Under the pieces are notes generated by a model. The model worked only from the letters and a program-made list of their open reading frames with translations, made no database searches and was not told where the DNA came from. A program made the position numbers and the translations under genes. Source: an uncultured beta proteobacterium (GTDB lineage: Bacteria; Pseudomonadota; Gammaproteobacteria; Burkholderiales; SG8-39). From it: a stretch of DNA of 5,212 nt. Below are positions 1 through 5,212 of this stretch, piece after piece (position 1 is the first letter of the stretch; each line of letters starts with the position of its first letter). The stretch is from the NCBI GenBank assembly GCA_902826155.1, contig CADEDU010000174.1, forward strand, positions 1 through 5,212, read 5' to 3'.

Positions 1-632
1 AGCATCGGCAGGCCGGCCCGCGCGTACTCCTCGGTTCGATACAGCGCGAGCGCCCAGAAGTGCGGTGGCGTCCACGCGAAGATGATCAGAAACAGCAGCA
101 AGGCTTCCGGCGCGACCTCGCCGGTGACCGCAGCCCATCCCAGAACCGGGGGCATGGCCCCAGAAGCTCCGCCGATCACGATGTTCTGGGGCGTCGCCGG
201 TTTGAGGATCACGGTATAGACGATGGCATAGCCGACGAAGGTAGCGAGCGTCAGCCACATGGTCAGGGCGTTCACATGAACGTAGAGCAGCCACATGCCG
301 ATTCCGCCGACAACGCCCGCGAATACCAACGCCTGCGGCGGCGACACGGTGCCGCGCGGCAACGGGCGCCCGCGCGTTCGCGCCATGACCGCATCGATCT
401 GTTGCTCGACCAGGCAGTTCACCACTGCTGCGGCTCCGGCTACGAGTGCGATGCCGATCGTTGCGGCCAACAAGACGATCGCGCTGGGGAGCGTGCCGGC
501 CGGCGTGGCGAGCAGCATGCCGATCACCGCGCAGAACACGATCAGCGACACCACCCGCGGCTTCGTCAGTTCATAGAACTGCCGGAATCGGTCTCGCGTG
601 AATTGAACGGCGGAAGCTTGTTGAACTTGCAT
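1..632 (-). CDS. ctaB: Protoheme IX farnesyltransferase (heme O synthase), 3' part missing
   Basis: CtaB/Cox10 is a polytopic inner-membrane UbiA-family prenyltransferase that attaches farnesyl to heme b to make heme O, the precursor of the heme A used by the oxidase encoded here. I translated 210 complete codons from the ATG at 632; the gene then leaves the window, so roughly the last third of a usual ~290-300 residue protein is missing. Visible landmarks are [10 protein letters not shown] near residues 21-30, the prenyl-diphosphate/Mg motif N72-x3-E76-x3-D80 followed by [11 protein letters not shown] (84-94), [20 protein letters not shown] (147-166) and [18 protein letters not shown] (186-203). 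These are hallmark CtaB blocks. In the first motif, Glu replaces the first Asp of the classic form, as I recall for many beta/gamma homologues. There is no strong Shine-Dalgarno before the ATG; an in-frame GTG 12 codons upstream is a less likely start. The family call is very secure. Confidence 0.97.
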   Translation of the reverse strand, partial: MQVQQASAVQFTRDRFRQFYELTKPRVVSLIVFCAVIGMLLATPAGTLPSAIVLLAATIGIALVAGAAAVVNCLVEQQIDAVMARTRGRPLPRGTVSPPQALVFAGVVGGIGMWLLYVHVNALTMWLTLATFVGYAIVYTVILKPATPQNIVIGGASGAMPPVLGWAAVTGEVAPEALLLFLIIFAWTPPHFWALALYRTEEYARAGLPM

Positions 633-893
633 GGCGCGTGGTGGAAATCGAGCGTCCCTGGAAATCACGCTGAGGCGAACTGGGCGCCCGGTCGGCATGA
701 CTTGGAACCTTGTTCGCGGGGCCGCACTGCATCGCGTCAAAGTGCGACGGATACGGGCGCGAAATGTTATCACGCGCTCGATGCGGGGCGACTGTTGGGC
801 AATGCGGACTCGACCCGTTGAAGCATCGCTCAACGCGCAAGCTCTGCAGCGTCGGACCGAGGCTCGCCTGCCAGCGAGCGCGCTGGATGCGCG
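633..893. other. Gap between SCO-like gene and ctaB, no convincing gene
   Basis: This 261-nt stretch separates the SCO-like gene from ctaB. The open frames that cross it on either strand give Arg/Ser-rich products without hydrophobic segments and look like chance frames in GC-rich DNA. No heme A synthase (ctaA) fragment is recognisable: I see none of the hydrophobic helices or conserved His context expected. It contains two overlapping GC-rich inverted repeats just after the upstream gene and an extended -10-like sequence, each listed separately. It therefore probably serves as a terminator/leader region giving ctaB its own transcription start. Confidence 0.6.
764..772 (-). promoter_or_regulatory. 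Candidate extended -10 promoter element for ctaB
   Basis: On the minus strand the sequence reads TGATAACAT, which matches TGn followed by a hexamer (TAACAT) agreeing with TATAAT at four of six positions. The surroundings are GC-rich, so this AT-rich patch stands out. No good -35 hexamer is seen at 16-18 nt spacing, which extended -10 promoters can tolerate. Transcription would start near 757 and leave a leader of about 125 nt before the ctaB ATG at 632. This is inferred from motif and position only. Confidence 0.3.
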
Positions 894-895
894 CT
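862..895 (-). terminator. Overlapping GC-rich hairpins after the SCO-like gene (possible terminator)
   Basis: Two perfect inverted repeats abut here. One has 7-bp arms at 877-883 and 889-895 with a 5-nt loop, and reaches into the TAG stop codon at 894-896. The other has 6-bp arms at 862-867 and 874-879 with a 6-nt loop. They share positions 877-879, so both cannot form fully at once. No T-rich tract follows on the minus strand, so a classical intrinsic terminator is not supported. The repeats could also slow 3' exonucleases. Confidence 0.25.
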
Positions 896-1532
896 AAAGC
901 GTCTTCGTGTATTTGAGCAACCGCTGCAGATCCTTGATCATGCGGCGCGGATCCGGATCGCTCGAGTAGCGCATCATCAGATTGCCGTAGGGGTCGACCA
1001 GATAGATGAAATCGCGGTGCTCGGACGCAGCCCCGAAAGCGTCGGCCTCGCCACCCCGGCTGAGCCGTATCAGCCTGGCATCGTCGATCAAACCGGCGAG
1101 CTCTTGATTCGGAACACCGCCACCTTCGATGGCCCATACGCGCTCGACGCGCTCCTGGTCGCGTCCTGTCGCGATGCGGATCTGACGGGTGTAGAGCAGC
1201 TTGCGACGGCAATTCTCGTCGCAGCCGGCACTATCGAGGATGACGTAGCGCCACTTTCCCTTCGACTCCGACAGCGACACGGCGCGTCCGCTCGGGTCAA
1301 TGCCCGTCAGCTCGACCTGCTTCGGCGCGAGCAGCTGTCCGTAGTTCGTCTGGCCCGCGTCGCGCCAATACCAGAACGTGAGGGTGCCCAGCACCACGGG
1401 TGCCGCGCTGATGGCGAAGATCGCGATCAGTTGCCAGCGGGTGCGCCGCTGTCGCGCGTCGCTCGCGGCACTTCGGTTCGGTGCCGAGGGGTCTGGCTCA
1501 GCCCGACGATCGTCTGAAACTGAAGATGGCAT
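894..1532 (-). CDS. SCO-like, membrane-anchored thioredoxin-fold protein of the cox cluster
   Basis: This 212-residue protein has a charged, hydrophilic N-terminus (1-33), one transmembrane segment (about 35-56, QLIAIFAISAAPVVLG onward) and a C-terminal domain that should face the periplasm. That domain carries GCDENC, giving C104-x3-C108, and later H172 in HRDFIYLVDPYGNLMMRY. The layout CxxxC plus a distant His before a YLVDP strand is that of SCO1/SenC copper chaperones, which load CuA of subunit II or act as thiol reductases. Overall similarity to classic SCO appears low, so I infer only a SCO-like role. I chose the ATG at 1532 because longer in-frame extensions lie inside SURF1 and encode Cys/Arg-rich sequence that does not look genuine. 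This start overlaps the SURF1 end by 35 nt and lacks a strong Shine-Dalgarno, so expression probably depends on coupling to SURF1. Homologues at this place in cox clusters are usually annotated only as a cytochrome oxidase-associated or hypothetical membrane protein. Confidence 0.8.
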   Translation of the reverse strand: MPSSVSDDRRAEPDPSAPNRSAASDARQRRTRWQLIAIFAISAAPVVLGTLTFWYWRDAGQTNYGQLLAPKQVELTGIDPSGRAVSLSESKGKWRYVILDSAGCDENCRRKLLYTRQIRIATGRDQERVERVWAIEGGGVPNQELAGLIDDARLIRLSRGGEADAFGAASEHRDFIYLVDPYGNLMMRYSSDPDPRRMIKDLQRLLKYTKTL

Positions 1533-2199
1533 ATAAAACCAGAGTGACTGCGGCAAATGAGAACCACTGCAATGCGTACGTCTTGTTCTTCTCCGCGCCT
1601 GACGCCGGCAATGCCCACCGGCGAATGAGTGGATCGTCGGTGACGGACGTCTGCAGCAGCACCAGCGGTTCCACCGACAGACCACGGCCGGCGCCAAATC
1701 GTTCAAGCAAGAGGTTGGGCCAAACGAGCGATTTCGGATCGACGTTGCCCAATTCGAATGTACGCGGCGGCGGCTCGGTGATGATGCCCTCGATCGTCAC
1801 CGCGCCGTTGGGTGTCGGTACGATCGGGAGAGTGGATCGGTCAGGGCCCACGTCGATCCAACCCCGATTGATCAGGACATGACGGCCCTGCCCCTCCGGC
1901 TTGAGCGCGGCGATGATGTGGTATCCCGCTCGACCATCGAGAACGCGGTTGTCTATGTAGACGGTCGCAGCGGGATCGAAACGACCGCGAACGACAGCCT
2001 TGCTCCACGCGATCGGCGCGGCGGAGGCAATCGGCAGTACGAGAGGCCGCGCTGACGCTTCGAGGCCTGCCTGCATCGCGCTAAAACGCTCAGCCCGCTG
2101 CTCCGCGCGATCAAGCTGCCACAGACCCGCGGCGCCGAACACTACGCAGGCAATCAGCGTCAGCAGACTGGTCAAGAGTTTAGGCCGGAATGTCCTCAT
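1498..2199 (-). CDS. SURF1 family cytochrome oxidase assembly protein
   Basis: SURF1 (Shy1 in yeast) is an inner-membrane assembly factor thought to help place heme a/a3 in subunit I. The product of 233 residues has the family's two-helix plan: an N-terminal helix (about 8-27) running into GLWQLDRAEQ (25-34), a large periplasmic domain, and a C-terminal helix (about 208-228) beginning YALQWFSFA. Inside the domain, VYIDNRVLDGRAGYHI (80-95) and HVLINRGWIDVG (107-118) match the conserved SURF1 blocks. Length is normal for bacterial members. I placed the start at the ATG at 2199, since MRTFRPKLL leads directly into the helix. An in-frame ATG at 2244 would add 15 residues with no family-like character and cannot be excluded. 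Neither start has a good ribosome site. The gene heads the second minus-strand unit and overlaps the SCO-like gene by 35 nt. Confidence 0.95.
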   Translation of the reverse strand: MRTFRPKLLTSLLTLIACVVFGAAGLWQLDRAEQRAERFSAMQAGLEASARPLVLPIASAAPIAWSKAVVRGRFDPAATVYIDNRVLDGRAGYHIIAALKPEGQGRHVLINRGWIDVGPDRSTLPIVPTPNGAVTIEGIITEPPPRTFELGNVDPKSLVWPNLLLERFGAGRGLSVEPLVLLQTSVTDDPLIRRWALPASGAEKNKTYALQWFSFAAVTLVLYAIFSFRRSSG

Positions 2200-2271
2200 C
2201 CTAGAGTCGTCCGGTCGGGAGCCGCACGCGGCGCACCTGGCCACGCGAAGAAGCGCTCAGACCAGCTGCGA

Positions 2272-2277
2272 TACACT
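2272..2277 (+). promoter_or_regulatory. Candidate -10 box (TACACT) of the DUF2909 gene
   Basis: TACACT matches TATAAT at four of six positions and ends 6 nt before the ATG at 2284. Transcription starting about 7 nt downstream would begin at the start codon itself. No Shine-Dalgarno lies between. No clear -35 is visible at 16-18 nt. The 84-nt divergent gap (2200-2283) must also hold any promoter of the SURF1 unit, for which I see no clear motif. Speculative. Confidence 0.25.
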
Positions 2278-2283
2278 GCATCG

Positions 2284-2478
2284 ATGCGCTGGATTGTGAT
2301 CATCTTTCTCGTGCTGATCCTGGCATCGCTCGGCTCGGCTCTGTTCTATCTGGTGAGAGACAAGGGCCAGAGCGACCGCACGTTGCGCGCACTGACCTTG
2401 CGCGTTGCGCTTTCGGTCAGCCTGTTCGTGCTGTTGATGCTCGGATACTACTTAGGGTTGCTCAAGCCCGGACAATGA
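2284..2478 (+). CDS. Twin transmembrane protein, DUF2909 family
   Basis: The 64-residue product has two transmembrane helices (about 3-23 and 41-60) joined by a short, basic loop with RDKGQSDRTLRALTLRVALS (25-44). This is the DUF2909 twin-TM pattern, and the length is normal for the family. It is a small integral inner-membrane protein whose biochemical role is not established. Conserved placement beside SURF1 and coxC suggests a link to oxidase assembly or stability. It is the only gene on the plus strand: it diverges from SURF1 and converges on coxC, 70 nt from the coxC stop. As I recall, the inverted orientation is common in related clusters. No Shine-Dalgarno precedes the ATG (upstream reads CTGCATCG), so a leaderless transcript is possible. 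Confidence 0.9.
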   Translation: MRWIVIIFLVLILASLGSALFYLVRDKGQSDRTLRALTLRVALSVSLFVLLMLGYYLGLLKPGQ

Positions 2479-2499
2479 TCGGAGCGTAGGCAGAAACGA

Positions 2500-2524
2500 C
2501 AAGCGCCGCACGAAGCGGCGCTTG
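2500..2524. terminator. Bidirectional hairpin terminator between DUF2909 gene and coxC
   Basis: A perfect 10-bp inverted repeat (CAAGCGCCGC, loop ACGAA, GCGGCGCTTG) lies in the 70-nt gap between the stop codons of two convergent genes. It is very stable and placed to stop transcription from both sides. On the minus strand it is followed by TCGTTTC, a short T-rich stretch; on the plus strand no T-run follows. It most likely ends the coxA-to-coxC transcript and may also insulate the DUF2909 transcript. Confidence 0.75.
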
Positions 2525-2548
2525 ACCAGCGGAAACGTTGTGACCTTC

Positions 2549-3397
2549 CTATAGCCAGTACACCAGCACGAACAGCAGCAGCCACACCACATCGACGAAG
2601 TGCCAGTACCAGGCCACACCCTCGAACGCGAAGTGGTGGTCGGGGCGGAAATGACCCTTGATGCAGCGAAAGAAGATGACCGTCAGCATGATGGCGCCCA
2701 CCGTCACGTGGAATCCGTGGAAGCCGGTGAGCATGAAGAAGGTCGCGCCATAGATTCCGGTAGTGAGCTTCAGATTCAGATCGGAGTACGCGTGCGCGTA
2801 TTCGTAGGCCTGAAACCCGAGGAAGACCACGCCAAGGGCTATCGTGGCGAACAGCCAGAAGATCAGTTTGCCGCGGTGGTTGGCACGCAGTGCGTGATGC
2901 GCGATCGTCAGCGTGACGCCCGAGGTAAGCAGCAACGCCGTGTTCAGCGCCGGGATTCCCCACGCACCCATCACCGAGAATTTCTCGGTGAAACCCGGCC
3001 CTGCGGAGGGCCAGCCTGCGGAGTAGTTCGGCCACAGCAACTTGTGTTCGAGGTCGCCCAGCCAAGGCACAGCGAGCGAACGGGCGTAGAAGAGCGCGCC
3101 GAAGAATGCCGCAAAGAACATCACTTCCGAGAAGATGAACCAGCTCATCCCCCATCGGAAGCCGACGTCGACCTGCCGGTTGTACGAGCCGGCTTCCGAC
3201 TCGCCGATGACATTGCCGAACCAGCCGAACATCATCATCACCAGGCAAATCAGGCCCAGCGCCAGGATGTAGGGCCCGAAGCCCACGCCGTTGAACCAGA
3301 GCGCCGTGCCCCCAGCCATGAGGAAAAGCGCGAGCGAGCCGAGCATCGGCCAGCGGGATGGCTCGGGGACAAAGTATTTAGGACTCGTACTGAGCAT
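2549..3397 (-). CDS. coxC: Cytochrome c oxidase subunit III
   Basis: Subunit III (also called CtaE) is the seven-helix core subunit that stabilises subunit I and supports proton uptake in aa3 oxidase; it binds no metal. The 282-residue sequence opens with YFVPEPSRWPMLGS (8-21), has the GMSWFIFSEVMFFAAFFGALFY block (83-104) with E91 matching the carbodiimide-reactive Glu of the mitochondrial subunit, and ends with TGFHGFHVTVGA (224-235) and FEGVAWYWHFVDVVWLLLF (258-276). A loop rich in Pro, Gly and Trp (about 110-145) separates helices III and IV, a form I recall from beta/gamma proteobacterial homologues. The start is well supported: GGAGAA at 3405-3410 lies 7 nt before the ATG. The gene follows the DUF2970 gene by 67 nt and is the last gene of the first minus-strand unit. 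Confidence 0.98.
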   Translation of the reverse strand: MLSTSPKYFVPEPSRWPMLGSLALFLMAGGTALWFNGVGFGPYILALGLICLVMMMFGWFGNVIGESEAGSYNRQVDVGFRWGMSWFIFSEVMFFAAFFGALFYARSLAVPWLGDLEHKLLWPNYSAGWPSAGPGFTEKFSVMGAWGIPALNTALLLTSGVTLTIAHHALRANHRGKLIFWLFATIALGVVFLGFQAYEYAHAYSDLNLKLTTGIYGATFFMLTGFHGFHVTVGAIMLTVIFFRCIKGHFRPDHHFAFEGVAWYWHFVDVVWLLLFVLVYWL

Positions 3398-3404
3398 GTT
3401 TCGG

Positions 3405-3410
3405 TTCTCC
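3405..3410 (-). promoter_or_regulatory. Shine-Dalgarno site of coxC
   Basis: The minus strand reads GGAGAA with a 7-nt spacer before the ATG at 3397. It is the best ribosome binding site in the window and fixes the subunit III start. It contrasts with the coupled or weak starts of neighbouring assembly genes, which suggests that subunit III is translated independently and more strongly. Confidence 0.75.
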
Positions 3411-3464
3411 AGGATTTCCTCGGCGGATCTTGTCGCTCGGTGCAGTTGTTGGTGTTGGTCTGTG

Positions 3465-3671
3465 TCAGCCGGTGGCGCTCGAAATCACGAAACGAACCAC
3501 CACCAGCAAAGTGAGAATGAATAGGGCAGCGCCGATCAGGCCGGCAATGATGACTTGAATCGGTTTGAGACGAACCGCATCGGATTCATGTTCGGAGCGC
3601 CTGCGTATTCCGAGAAACGACCAGAACACTGCCTTGGCGACCTGCAAGAAGGAGGCATTGCGTTCGCTCAT
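3465..3671 (-). CDS. DUF2970 family small membrane protein
   Basis: The 68-residue product has an N-terminal amphipathic segment (VAKAVFWSFLGIRRRSEHESD, about 11-31) with a basic cluster, then one strong transmembrane helix (about 38-63) beginning LKPIQVIIAGLIGAALF. This agrees with the DUF2970 family, small inner-membrane proteins encoded between ctaG and coxC in many beta/gamma proteobacterial oxidase clusters. Its function is unknown; genomic association suggests an accessory or assembly role. Its ATG overlaps the ctaG stop as ATGA (3668-3671), so it is probably translated by reinitiation after ctaG. No independent Shine-Dalgarno is evident. Confidence 0.9.
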   Translation of the reverse strand: MSERNASFLQVAKAVFWSFLGIRRRSEHESDAVRLKPIQVIIAGLIGAALFILTLLVVVRFVISSATG

Positions 3672-4243
3672 GAGGATCCGGGTTTGCGCGCGGCGGCTCC
3701 TTCGACCTCGAAAAAGGTGAACGAGAGCGTGATCGTGTTGACCGACTTCGGCAGTGCCGGATCCACCACGAACACGATCGGCATGTACTTCACCTCGCCC
3801 GGACCGAGCGTGTGCTTGTCAAAGCAGAAGCACTGCAGTTTCTTGAAGTACTCCGCCGCAATGGCAGGGCTGTAACTCGGTATCGCCTGCCCGGTGATCG
3901 GGCGACTCTGGGTATTGCGGATCTCGTACATCACCTCGGTCAGCTGGCCCGGATGCAGCTCCAGATGCCCGCTCACCGGCCGGAACGACCAAGGCAGCTT
4001 GTGCGTATTGGTGTCGAACTCGACGGTGAGTTTGCGCGACGTATCGACCTGAGTGTTGATCGGGATGTGATCCGGACGCAGCAGGTTGCGAATGCCGGTA
4101 ACCTTGCAGATCTTCTCGTACAGCGGCACCAGCGCGAACCCGAAGCCGAACATGGCCACGGTGATCAACAGGAGCTTGCGCAGCGTGCGCCAGTTTTCGC
4201 TCGCGGCGTGCGCGTCCATCGCCAGATCTGCAGGGCGGCTCAT
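3668..4243 (-). CDS. ctaG: Cytochrome c oxidase assembly protein CtaG (Cox11 type copper chaperone)
   Basis: Cox11/CtaG delivers Cu(I) to the CuB centre of subunit I. The 191-residue protein has one N-terminal membrane helix (about 22-41, LRKLLLITVAMFGFGFALVP) and a periplasmic immunoglobulin-like domain. C46 sits in YEKICKVTG just after the helix, and the copper-binding pair C138/C140 is in the family signature LQCFCFDKHTLGPGE (136-150), followed by MPIVFVVDPALP (154-165) and TITLSFTFFEVEG (170-182). All metal-linked cysteines expected of the family are present. I chose the ATG at 4243 because it forms an ATGA overlap with the stop of the preceding small gene; an ATG at 4255 would add four residues lying inside that gene. 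The 3' end overlaps the DUF2970 gene by 4 nt. Symbols coxG and cox11 are also used. This is the Cox11-type protein, distinct from the Bacillus protein of the same name. Confidence 0.97.
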   Translation of the reverse strand: MSRPADLAMDAHAASENWRTLRKLLLITVAMFGFGFALVPLYEKICKVTGIRNLLRPDHIPINTQVDTSRKLTVEFDTNTHKLPWSFRPVSGHLELHPGQLTEVMYEIRNTQSRPITGQAIPSYSPAIAAEYFKKLQCFCFDKHTLGPGEVKYMPIVFVVDPALPKSVNTITLSFTFFEVEGAAARKPGSS

Positions 4244-4374
4244 CCCAACAGCCACCGCTTCACGACGATTCCAACAAAGAATGCCGCTGCAACCGACAGC
4301 AGCACGAGCGCCAAGCGGCGGTTCGCGGTTCGAACCGCCGGCGAAACGGACTGATGGAGCGATCGCGCCGACAT
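4240..4374 (-). CDS. Small single-TM cytochrome oxidase assembly protein, 44 residues
   Basis: Translating from the ATG at 4374 gives 44 residues: a short basic N-terminal tail (MSARSLHQSVSPAVRTANRR) and one transmembrane helix (about 21-38, LALVLLSVAAAFFVGIVV), ending KRWLLG. It fits the group annotated as cytochrome oxidase small assembly protein, which sits between coxA and ctaG in beta/gamma proteobacterial clusters; that assignment rests on length, pattern and position recalled from memory. It starts 5 nt after the coxA stop. AGGTGA at 4385-4390, inside the end of coxA, is a possible ribosome site 10 nt before the ATG. The stop overlaps the ctaG start as ATGA (4240-4243). Its exact role is unknown; helping subunit I maturation with CtaG is an inference. 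It is easy to miss because of its size. Confidence 0.85.
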   Translation of the reverse strand: MSARSLHQSVSPAVRTANRRLALVLLSVAAAFFVGIVVKRWLLG

Positions 4375-4379
4375 GCGAG

Positions 4380-5212
4380 CTACTTCACCTGCGGTGGCGT
4401 CTCAAAGCTGTGATACGGCGCAGGGCTCGGCAGATGGGTCCACTCGAGCGTGTCGGCGCCTTCCCAGGGGTTCTGCGGTGCTTTCTCGCCGCTGCTGATG
4501 CACTTCAACACCGCCGCCAGAAAGAGCAGCTGTGACAACCCGAATCCGAACGCACCGATGCTCGAGAGCATGTTGAAGTCGGCAAACATCGGGTTGTAGT
4601 CGGGGATGCGCCGCGGCATTCCGGCCAAGCCGAGGAAATGCATCGGGAAGAACGCCACGTTGAAGAAGATCATCGACGACCAGAAGTGCCACTTGCCCAG
4701 GGTTTCGCTGTACATGTTGCCGGTCCACTTGGGCAGCCAGAAATAGATGCCCGAGAAGATCGCGAACAGCGAGCCGGCCACCAGCACGTAGTGGAAATGG
4801 GCCACGACGTAGTAGGTTTCCTGGATCTGCACGTCGATCGGGGTGATCGCACAGACCAGGCCGGTGAACCCGCCCATGGTGAATACGAAGATGAATCCGA
4901 CCGACCACAGCATCGGCGTTTCGAAAGTCATCGAGCCGCGCCACATCGTCGCGAGCCAATTGAACACCTTGACGCCGGTGGGTACCGCGATGAGCACGGT
5001 GGCGTACATGAAGAACAGCTGTCCGGCCACCGGCATGCCGACCACGTACATGTGATGCGCCCACACGATGAACGACAGGATCGCGATCGACGCCGTGGCG
5101 TAGACCATCGACGAGTAGCCGAACAGCGGCTTGCGCGCGAACGCCGGGATCACCTGTGACACGATCCCGAACGCCGGCAGGATCATGATGTAGACCTCGG
5201 GGTGCCCGAAGA
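4380..5212 (-). CDS. coxA: Cytochrome c oxidase subunit I, 5' part missing
   Basis: This is the C-terminal half (276 complete codons plus 2 nt) of the catalytic subunit (also called CtaD), which binds heme a and the heme a3-CuB centre where O2 is reduced and protons pumped. At the edge, FGHPEVYIM holds the CuB-ligand His (3) and the Tyr (7) cross-linked to it. Next come the two other CuB histidines in [10 protein letters not shown] (H52, H53), the K-channel lysine in PTGVKVFNW (K81), and the heme ligands in VVAHFHYVL (H138 for a3, H140 for heme a). MPRRIPDY holds the arginine pair that contacts heme propionates. All checked catalytic residues are present, making this an A-type oxidase. The subunit ends ETPPQVK with a TAG stop and has no fused subunit III domain. 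The segment before the histidines reads IQETYY, whereas the mitochondrial enzyme has LHDTYY. The next gene starts 5 nt after the stop. Confidence 0.98.
   Translation of the reverse strand, partial: FGHPEVYIMILPAFGIVSQVIPAFARKPLFGYSSMVYATASIAILSFIVWAHHMYVVGMPVAGQLFFMYATVLIAVPTGVKVFNWLATMWRGSMTFETPMLWSVGFIFVFTMGGFTGLVCAITPIDVQIQETYYVVAHFHYVLVAGSLFAIFSGIYFWLPKWTGNMYSETLGKWHFWSSMIFFNVAFFPMHFLGLAGMPRRIPDYNPMFADFNMLSSIGAFGFGLSQLLFLAAVLKCISSGEKAPQNPWEGADTLEWTHLPSPAPYHSFETPPQVK

Noticed and set aside
60..821. Long plus-strand open frame of 253 codons covering ctaB
   Set aside because: It lies antisense to the securely identified ctaB; the product is Arg/His/Gln-rich without domains, as expected of a mirror frame in GC-rich coding DNA.
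631..897. Plus-strand open frame of 88 codons filling the 633-893 gap
   Set aside because: Arg-rich, no ribosome site, no recognisable family, and it ends just inside the 3' end of the opposing gene. Chance frame is more likely.
571..1212. Minus-strand open frame of 213 codons spanning the gap before ctaB, possible ctaA remnant
   Set aside because: The product is hydrophilic and Arg/Ser/Pro-rich with no membrane helices, and overlaps both flanking genes in the wrong frame. It does not resemble heme A synthase.
1533..1706. N-terminal extension of the SCO-like protein
   Set aside because: The added 58 residues lie inside SURF1 and are Cys/Arg/His-rich without a signal or helix; the ATG at 1532 gives a normal anchored protein.
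2448..3248. 266-codon minus-strand open frame overlapping coxC
   Set aside because: Out-of-frame shadow of coxC with Arg/Leu/His-rich low-information sequence.
2600..3514. 304-codon plus-strand open frame opposite coxC
   Set aside because: It is the antisense shadow of subunit III; very charged (Glu/Arg/His) composition without domains.
4638..5159. 173-codon plus-strand open frame opposite coxA
   Set aside because: His/Arg/Glu/Asp-rich mirror of the subunit I helices; not a real gene.
1..5212. Undescribed defence, mobile or biosynthetic system
   Set aside because: Every substantial coding region belongs to a known cytochrome oxidase structural or assembly family; no transposase, integrase, repeat array or compositionally foreign segment was seen.

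Overview
The window carries most of an aa3-type cytochrome c oxidase (complex IV) gene cluster, read almost entirely on the minus strand, from a GC-rich proteobacterium. The gene order and protein flavour (a small assembly protein and a DUF2970 protein flanking ctaG, an inverted DUF2909 twin-TM gene next to SURF1, and a CtaB of the NxxxExxxD type) fit a Beta- or Gammaproteobacterium. I cannot name the genus from sequence alone.

Layout in minus-strand transcription order. The right edge (5212 to 4380) holds the C-terminal half of ctaD/coxA, catalytic subunit I, with the CuB and heme ligands visible. Then come a 44-residue single-TM protein (4374-4240), ctaG, the Cox11-type copper chaperone (4243-3668), and a DUF2970 membrane protein (3671-3465). 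The junctions from the 44-residue gene to ctaG and from ctaG to the DUF2970 gene are ATGA stop/start overlaps, so the block looks like one translationally coupled unit. After a 67-nt gap with a clear Shine-Dalgarno comes coxC/ctaE, subunit III (3397-2549). A 10-bp perfect hairpin at 2500-2524 closes this unit.

The only plus-strand gene is the 64-residue DUF2909 twin-TM protein (2284-2478), which converges on coxC and diverges from SURF1. A second minus-strand unit starts with SURF1 (2199-1498), which overlaps a SCO-like/thioredoxin-fold membrane-anchored protein (1532-894) with a CxxxC and a downstream His. A 261-nt gap without a convincing gene follows, and then ctaB, heme O synthase (632-1), runs off the left edge.

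Together the genes encode two of the three core subunits and the maturation machinery. CtaB starts heme A synthesis; CtaG and possibly the SCO-like protein deliver copper; SURF1 assists heme a insertion; and three small membrane proteins have conserved association with the oxidase but poorly defined roles. The ctaA (heme A synthase) gene often found just before ctaB in such clusters is not in this window.

I found no mobile element, RNA gene, CRISPR array or foreign-looking segment. This is an ordinary core-metabolism locus; the points worth a second look are the small or poorly characterised accessory proteins, the missing ctaA and a few regulatory details.
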